DNA from: an uncultured Paenibacillaceae bacterium
GTDB lineage: Bacteria; Bacillota; Bacilli; Aneurinibacillales; Aneurinibacillaceae
Length of the DNA stretch: 64,000 bases
Reading direction: 5' to 3'
NCBI GenBank assembly: GCA_946478845.1
Contig: CAMLDI010000008.1
Span: 1 to 64,000 of the forward strand
Part shown: one piece after another, positions 62,806 to 64,000 of the stretch
Position numbering within the stretch: the stretch's first letter is position 1
Layout: the number at the start of each line of letters is the position of its first letter
Position numbers and translations under genes: made by a program
The notes under the pieces: generated by a model
The model's input: the letters and a program-made list of their open reading frames with translations, nothing else
What the model was told of the DNA's origin: nothing
The model's database searches: none

Positions 62806-63008
62806 TTCTTCCCCATCCCTTCATATAAAAATAATTCATCTACTCTAACTGCTAATTGTTTTGCAAGTTCGAAGGCTAATTGTAAACTTGGATCATATTT
62901 ATCATTTTCAATCGCATTAATAGTCTGTCTACTGACATTACATAATTCCGCTAATTTACCTTGTGAAATATTTTTAATCTCTCTGTATTCTTTAATGCGA
63001 TTTCGCAA
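62802..63008 (-). CDS. XRE-family transcriptional regulator (small, HTH only)
   Basis: A 68-residue protein that is almost wholly one HTH_3 domain: IKNISQGKLAELCNVSRQTI, then NAIENDKYDPSLQLAFELAK, ending in a short tail. It resembles YozG/YgzD-type regulators. It starts at TTG 63008, after GAGGTGGGG. A consensus sigma-A promoter (63059-63087, minus strand) and inverted repeats flank it, likely its own binding sites. Confidence 0.88.
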   Translation of the reverse strand: MRNRIKEYREIKNISQGKLAELCNVSRQTINAIENDKYDPSLQLAFELAKQLAVRVDELFLYEGMGKK

Positions 63009-63035
63009 TAGTACCCCACCTCTTCCTTAATAGGA

Positions 63036-63053
63036 TGTAAAAGACTTTTTACA
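63036..63053. promoter_or_regulatory. Inverted repeat, candidate XRE operator
   Basis: TGTAAAA-GACT-TTTTACA is a perfect 7-bp inverted repeat just downstream of the minus-strand -10, in the position of an operator for the XRE gene. Confidence 0.6.
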
Positions 63054-63058
63054 CCTTG

Positions 63059-63087
63059 ATTATAAAATAAGGTAATAGGGATGTCAA
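63059..63087 (-). promoter_or_regulatory. Sigma-A promoter of the XRE operon
   Basis: On the minus strand TTGACA (63087-63082), exactly 17 bases, TATAAT (63064-63059): a consensus promoter reading to the XRE regulator. Confidence 0.88.
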
Positions 63088-63112
63088 ATATATTTTACAT
63101 CTCTATTACCTT
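63069..63112. repeat. 44-bp near-perfect palindrome covering the XRE -35
   Basis: AAGGTAATAGGGATGTCAAAT (63069-63089) is matched at 63092-63112 by its complement with two mismatches. The half-site GATGTMAAA recurs in the inverted repeat at 63036-63053, so four copies surround the promoter. Confidence 0.7.
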
Positions 63113-63129
63113 ATATAATCGGGTTTTTT

Positions 63130-64000
63130 CTAATTTTTTTTGAATTCTTCTACCATCATATTGAGCACTGACCAGCGTTCAATTTTCGTCTCTAGTGTTT
63201 CCTCTGTGGTCTCTTTTTCCCGGGTTAATTCCTGCAGTTTTACATAATCATTAGCGTATTTCCCCATTTCCTCATCTAATTGCACCAATTTTTCTTCCAA
63301 CTCTGCAATTTCATCTTCAATGGAATCGAATTCCCGTTGTTCTTTAAAAGACAATTTTGTTTTTGTTTTTTTCCCTTTTTCGCCTGCAGGTTCATGTTTC
63401 TGTTCAGAAGGAGGAGAGGGGAGGGGTTTGGCCTCTGTGCGTTTTTTCTCAAGATAATCGCTATAATTTCCGGTGAACGTATTTAGGTTCCCATCTGCAA
63501 AAACAAAGAGTTCATCCACAGTGCGATCAAGAAAATAACGATCATGGGATACGACATAGACTACGCCGGGGAATTGTTCCAGGAAATCCTCCAGGATGGA
63601 TAAGGTTTGAATATCCAAATCGTTTGTGGGTTCATCCAGGAATAATACATTGGGCTCTCCCATTAATACCCGCAATAAATACAAGCGCCGTTTTTCCCCA
63701 CCGGATAATCGGTCAATGGTTGACCATTGCAATGCAGGAGGAAATAAGAACCGTTCTAATAGTTGTGATGCAGAAAGGGTTTTGCTATCCGATAAGTGAA
63801 TGACATGGCCTGCTTCTTTTATATAATCGATAACACGTATAGAACCATCCAGTTCTTCGTTTTCCTGTTTATAATAGCCGAATTTAACCGTTTCACCCAG
63901 GGTGACGGTTCCGGAAGCTGGAGGCAATTCCCTGGTCATGATTTTTAACAGGGTTGATTTTCCGCTGCCATTTGGGCCTACAATGCCGATACGGTCTTCT
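63130..64000 (-). CDS. ABC-F family ATPase, C-terminal part (partial)
   Basis: The visible 290 or so residues are the second ATPase domain and C-terminal coil of an ABC-F protein; the N-terminal part lies beyond the window end. Walker A (GIVGPNGSGKSTLLKIM) is encoded near 63955-63990, the signature is LSGGEKRRLYLLRVL, and Walker B is VLFLDEPTNDLD. A Lys/Glu-rich linker and a coiled coil (about the last 80 residues, QREFDSIEDEIAELEEKLVQ) are typical of Uup/YfmR-like members, which act on ribosomes. Antibiotic-resistance ABC-F proteins usually differ in the linker, which is not visible here. Confidence 0.92.
   Translation of the reverse strand, partial: EDRIGIVGPNGSGKSTLLKIMTRELPPASGTVTLGETVKFGYYKQENEELDGSIRVIDYIKEAGHVIHLSDSKTLSASQLLERFLFPPALQWSTIDRLSGGEKRRLYLLRVLMGEPNVLFLDEPTNDLDIQTLSILEDFLEQFPGVVYVVSHDRYFLDRTVDELFVFADGNLNTFTGNYSDYLEKKRTEAKPLPSPPSEQKHEPAGEKGKKTKTKLSFKEQREFDSIEDEIAELEEKLVQLDEEMGKYANDYVKLQELTREKETTEETLETKIERWSVLNMMVEEFKKN

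Overview
The window reads as a chromosomal segment of a low-GC, spore-forming member of the Bacillales. The evidence is a QcrC-type cytochrome b/c fusion, bacillithiol genes (bshA, bshB1), spoVS, ypjB, ymdB, RNase Y, and strong AGGAGG-type ribosome binding sites with unusually many TTG starts. The genus cannot be fixed from the sequence. A menaquinol:cytochrome c reductase, Rex, pyruvate phosphate dikinase, a 2-oxoacid:acceptor oxidoreductase and an SAH/MTA deaminase together suggest a flexible, possibly facultatively anaerobic or thermophilic lifestyle (inference).

Layout. (1) 1-15238 is collinear with the Bacillus subtilis qcrC-ypjABCD-dapB-bshB1-bshA-cca-birA-panBCD-dinG block. It differs in lacking mgsA and in having a TPR gene between panD and dinG. 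panBCD has a structured leader ending in a terminator. (2) 15321-27871 is accessory sequence. It holds rex, a 5'-truncated and frameshifted RHS/YD-repeat gene with a putative C-terminal toxin and immunity gene, inverted RHS scraps, two small secreted proteins, a split NHEJ set (Ku, separate ligase, separate polymerase), an SAH/MTA deaminase and a 61-residue minus-strand gene. (3) 27988-34098 returns to the ypmB-aspB-asnS-dnaD order, interrupted by a two-gene operon encoding a membrane-anchored protein and a short FtsH-like AAA+ protease. (4) 34132-38497 holds a hypothetical gene, ppdK, a Ser/Thr protein kinase and a small zinc ribbon. (5) 38543-58013 follows the B. subtilis ymfF-ymfH-ymfI-ymfJ-ymfK-ymfM-pgsA-cinA-recA-rny-ymdB-spoVS order, with rimO, a YdcF protein, a DUF116 membrane protein, a DEAD-box helicase, bioDA and recX inserted. 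(6) 58132-64000 has a dipeptidase, the two-subunit 2-oxoacid oxidoreductase, a DsrE-like gene behind a CsoR/CstR-like operator, an XRE regulator/membrane protein pair that appears to interrupt another gene, and the C-terminal part of an ABC-F protein.

Links between genes. The bifunctional BirA (7473-8450) probably represses bioDA through an operator at 52938-52968. recA has a LexA-like box and a good sigma-A promoter. spoVS has a sigma-H-like promoter. PanB, PanC and PanD supply pantothenate as one operon. YmfF/YmfH/YmfI, YmfK and the RodZ-like YmfM sit together as in other Bacillales. No tRNA, rRNA, CRISPR array or intact insertion sequence was seen.
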